5,221 bases of DNA, taken from Candidatus Pacearchaeota archaeon (GTDB lineage Archaea > Nanobdellota > Nanobdellia > Pacearchaeales > GW2011-AR1). The notes under the pieces were generated by a model. It saw only the letters and a program-made list of their open reading frames with translations, had not been told where the DNA came from and ran no database searches. Location of the stretch: the NCBI GenBank assembly GCA_018303895.1, contig JAGVXJ010000043.1:1-5221 (forward strand), given 5' to 3'. Made by a program: the position numbers and the translations under genes. Below, piece by piece: positions 4,833 through 5,221 of the stretch. Each line of letters opens with the position of its first letter. Position 1 is the stretch's first letter.

Positions 4833-5221
4833 ATGAAAAAAATACTCCAAAAGACCCATGAGGAAGAAACTGTAGAAAATTATTCTCCAAGAATAAATCT
4901 CGAAGATGTAAAAATAACGACGGAAAAAATTGAAAAGCCAATGATTATTTCAGAATTATCGCCAAAAAAAACAACCGAAAAATTAGTCAGAAATATTGAA
5001 AGAGAGACGATAACTGAAAAAAAAGGCAATAAAAAAATAAAAAAAGATTTCAAACCAAGTTACTCAAAAGGTTCTGGATTTAGCCCACGAAAAAAATTCT
5101 CCGGAAAAAAACAGTATGGGAATATCTCCTATGAACCTCAAAAAATAGAACTCAAAAAAAATGGATACGATTTAGTTATCACGGAAAAACCGCAGGCAGC
5201 AATGAAAATTGCAAATGCTCT
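4833..5221 (+). CDS. topA: DNA topoisomerase I, type IA, N-terminal part with a long lysine-rich extension (cut by window)
   Basis: The frame opens at ATG 4833 and runs off the right edge after 129 full codons. Residues 112-129 read YDLVITEKPQAAMKIANA, the first strand and helix of a TOPRIM domain. The Glu in ITEKP (residue 118) corresponds to the catalytic metal-binding acid of type IA topoisomerases, and the EKPxAAxxIA pattern is typical of archaeal TopA, which relaxes negative supercoils by cutting one strand through a tyrosine. Archaeal TopA usually begins directly at TOPRIM. Here ~110 residues precede it, rich in Lys, Glu and Ser, low in complexity, with basic clusters (KKGNKKIKKDF near 63-73; SPRKKFSGKKQ near 84-94), probably disordered and possibly nucleic-acid binding. 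ATG 4941 (Met37) is an in-frame alternative start that would still leave a long extension. The catalytic domains are outside the window, so reverse gyrase or topoisomerase III cannot be strictly excluded. Confidence 0.82.
   Translation, partial: MKKILQKTHEEETVENYSPRINLEDVKITTEKIEKPMIISELSPKKTTEKLVRNIERETITEKKGNKKIKKDFKPSYSKGSGFSPRKKFSGKKQYGNISYEPQKIELKKNGYDLVITEKPQAAMKIANA

Noticed and set aside
4819..4836. Five-codon ORF (ATG AAA CCT CAA AAA TGA) overlapping the topoisomerase start as ATGA
   Set aside because: Such short frames arise by chance in AT-rich DNA, there is no ribosome binding site, and the predicted transcription start near 4824 would exclude its ATG.

Overview
The window is AT-rich and gene-dense. 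It looks archaeal, most likely from an uncultivated small-genome (DPANN-type) lineage. Three observations support this: the 3'-edge gene opens into a TOPRIM motif of the type seen in archaeal type IA topoisomerases; the divergent genes have TATA-like boxes about 26 bases from their start codons, as in leaderless archaeal transcription; and a winged-helix plus PLD-like regulator is present. The lineage is an inference, because no rRNA or marker gene is fully present. The coding sequence seen here reads well with an ordinary genetic code.

Minus strand, about 3843 down to 1: a tightly packed operon reading leftwards. In transcription order it holds an AAA_28 (NadR/Ttd14-type) P-loop NTPase, a CYTH triphosphate-binding protein, an unrecognised 209-residue protein, two different radical SAM enzymes, and a gene cut by the window edge. 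Every junction is a 4-26 base overlap or a 2-base gap, and several starts carry archaeal Shine-Dalgarno sequences (GGAGGGTGA, GGGAAGGGTGA), so the genes are probably co-expressed. I do not recognise the full combination as a described pathway. A reasonable hypothesis is a phosphoryl-transfer/triphosphate pair (NTPase + CYTH) feeding or sensing a metabolite that the radical SAM enzymes modify. The last gene is odd: an unrecognised N-terminus runs in frame into a clear methionine-aminopeptidase metal-site segment.

Centre, 3723-3947: a perfect 71-bp tandem duplication covers the start of the NTPase gene, including its ATG and Walker A motif. It leaves an out-of-frame 22-codon duplicate just upstream of the intact gene. 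It may be a real recent mutation or an assembly artefact. Next to it is a divergent promoter region with two TATA-like boxes facing outward and TGTACAAAA repeats between them, a plausible operator for the neighbouring regulator.

Plus strand, 3948-5221: a winged-helix protein with a degenerate PLD-like domain, probably a transcription regulator, followed by the start of a topoisomerase I gene. That gene carries an unusual lysine-rich extension of about 110 residues before its TOPRIM domain and may have its own TATA box overlapping the end of the regulator gene.
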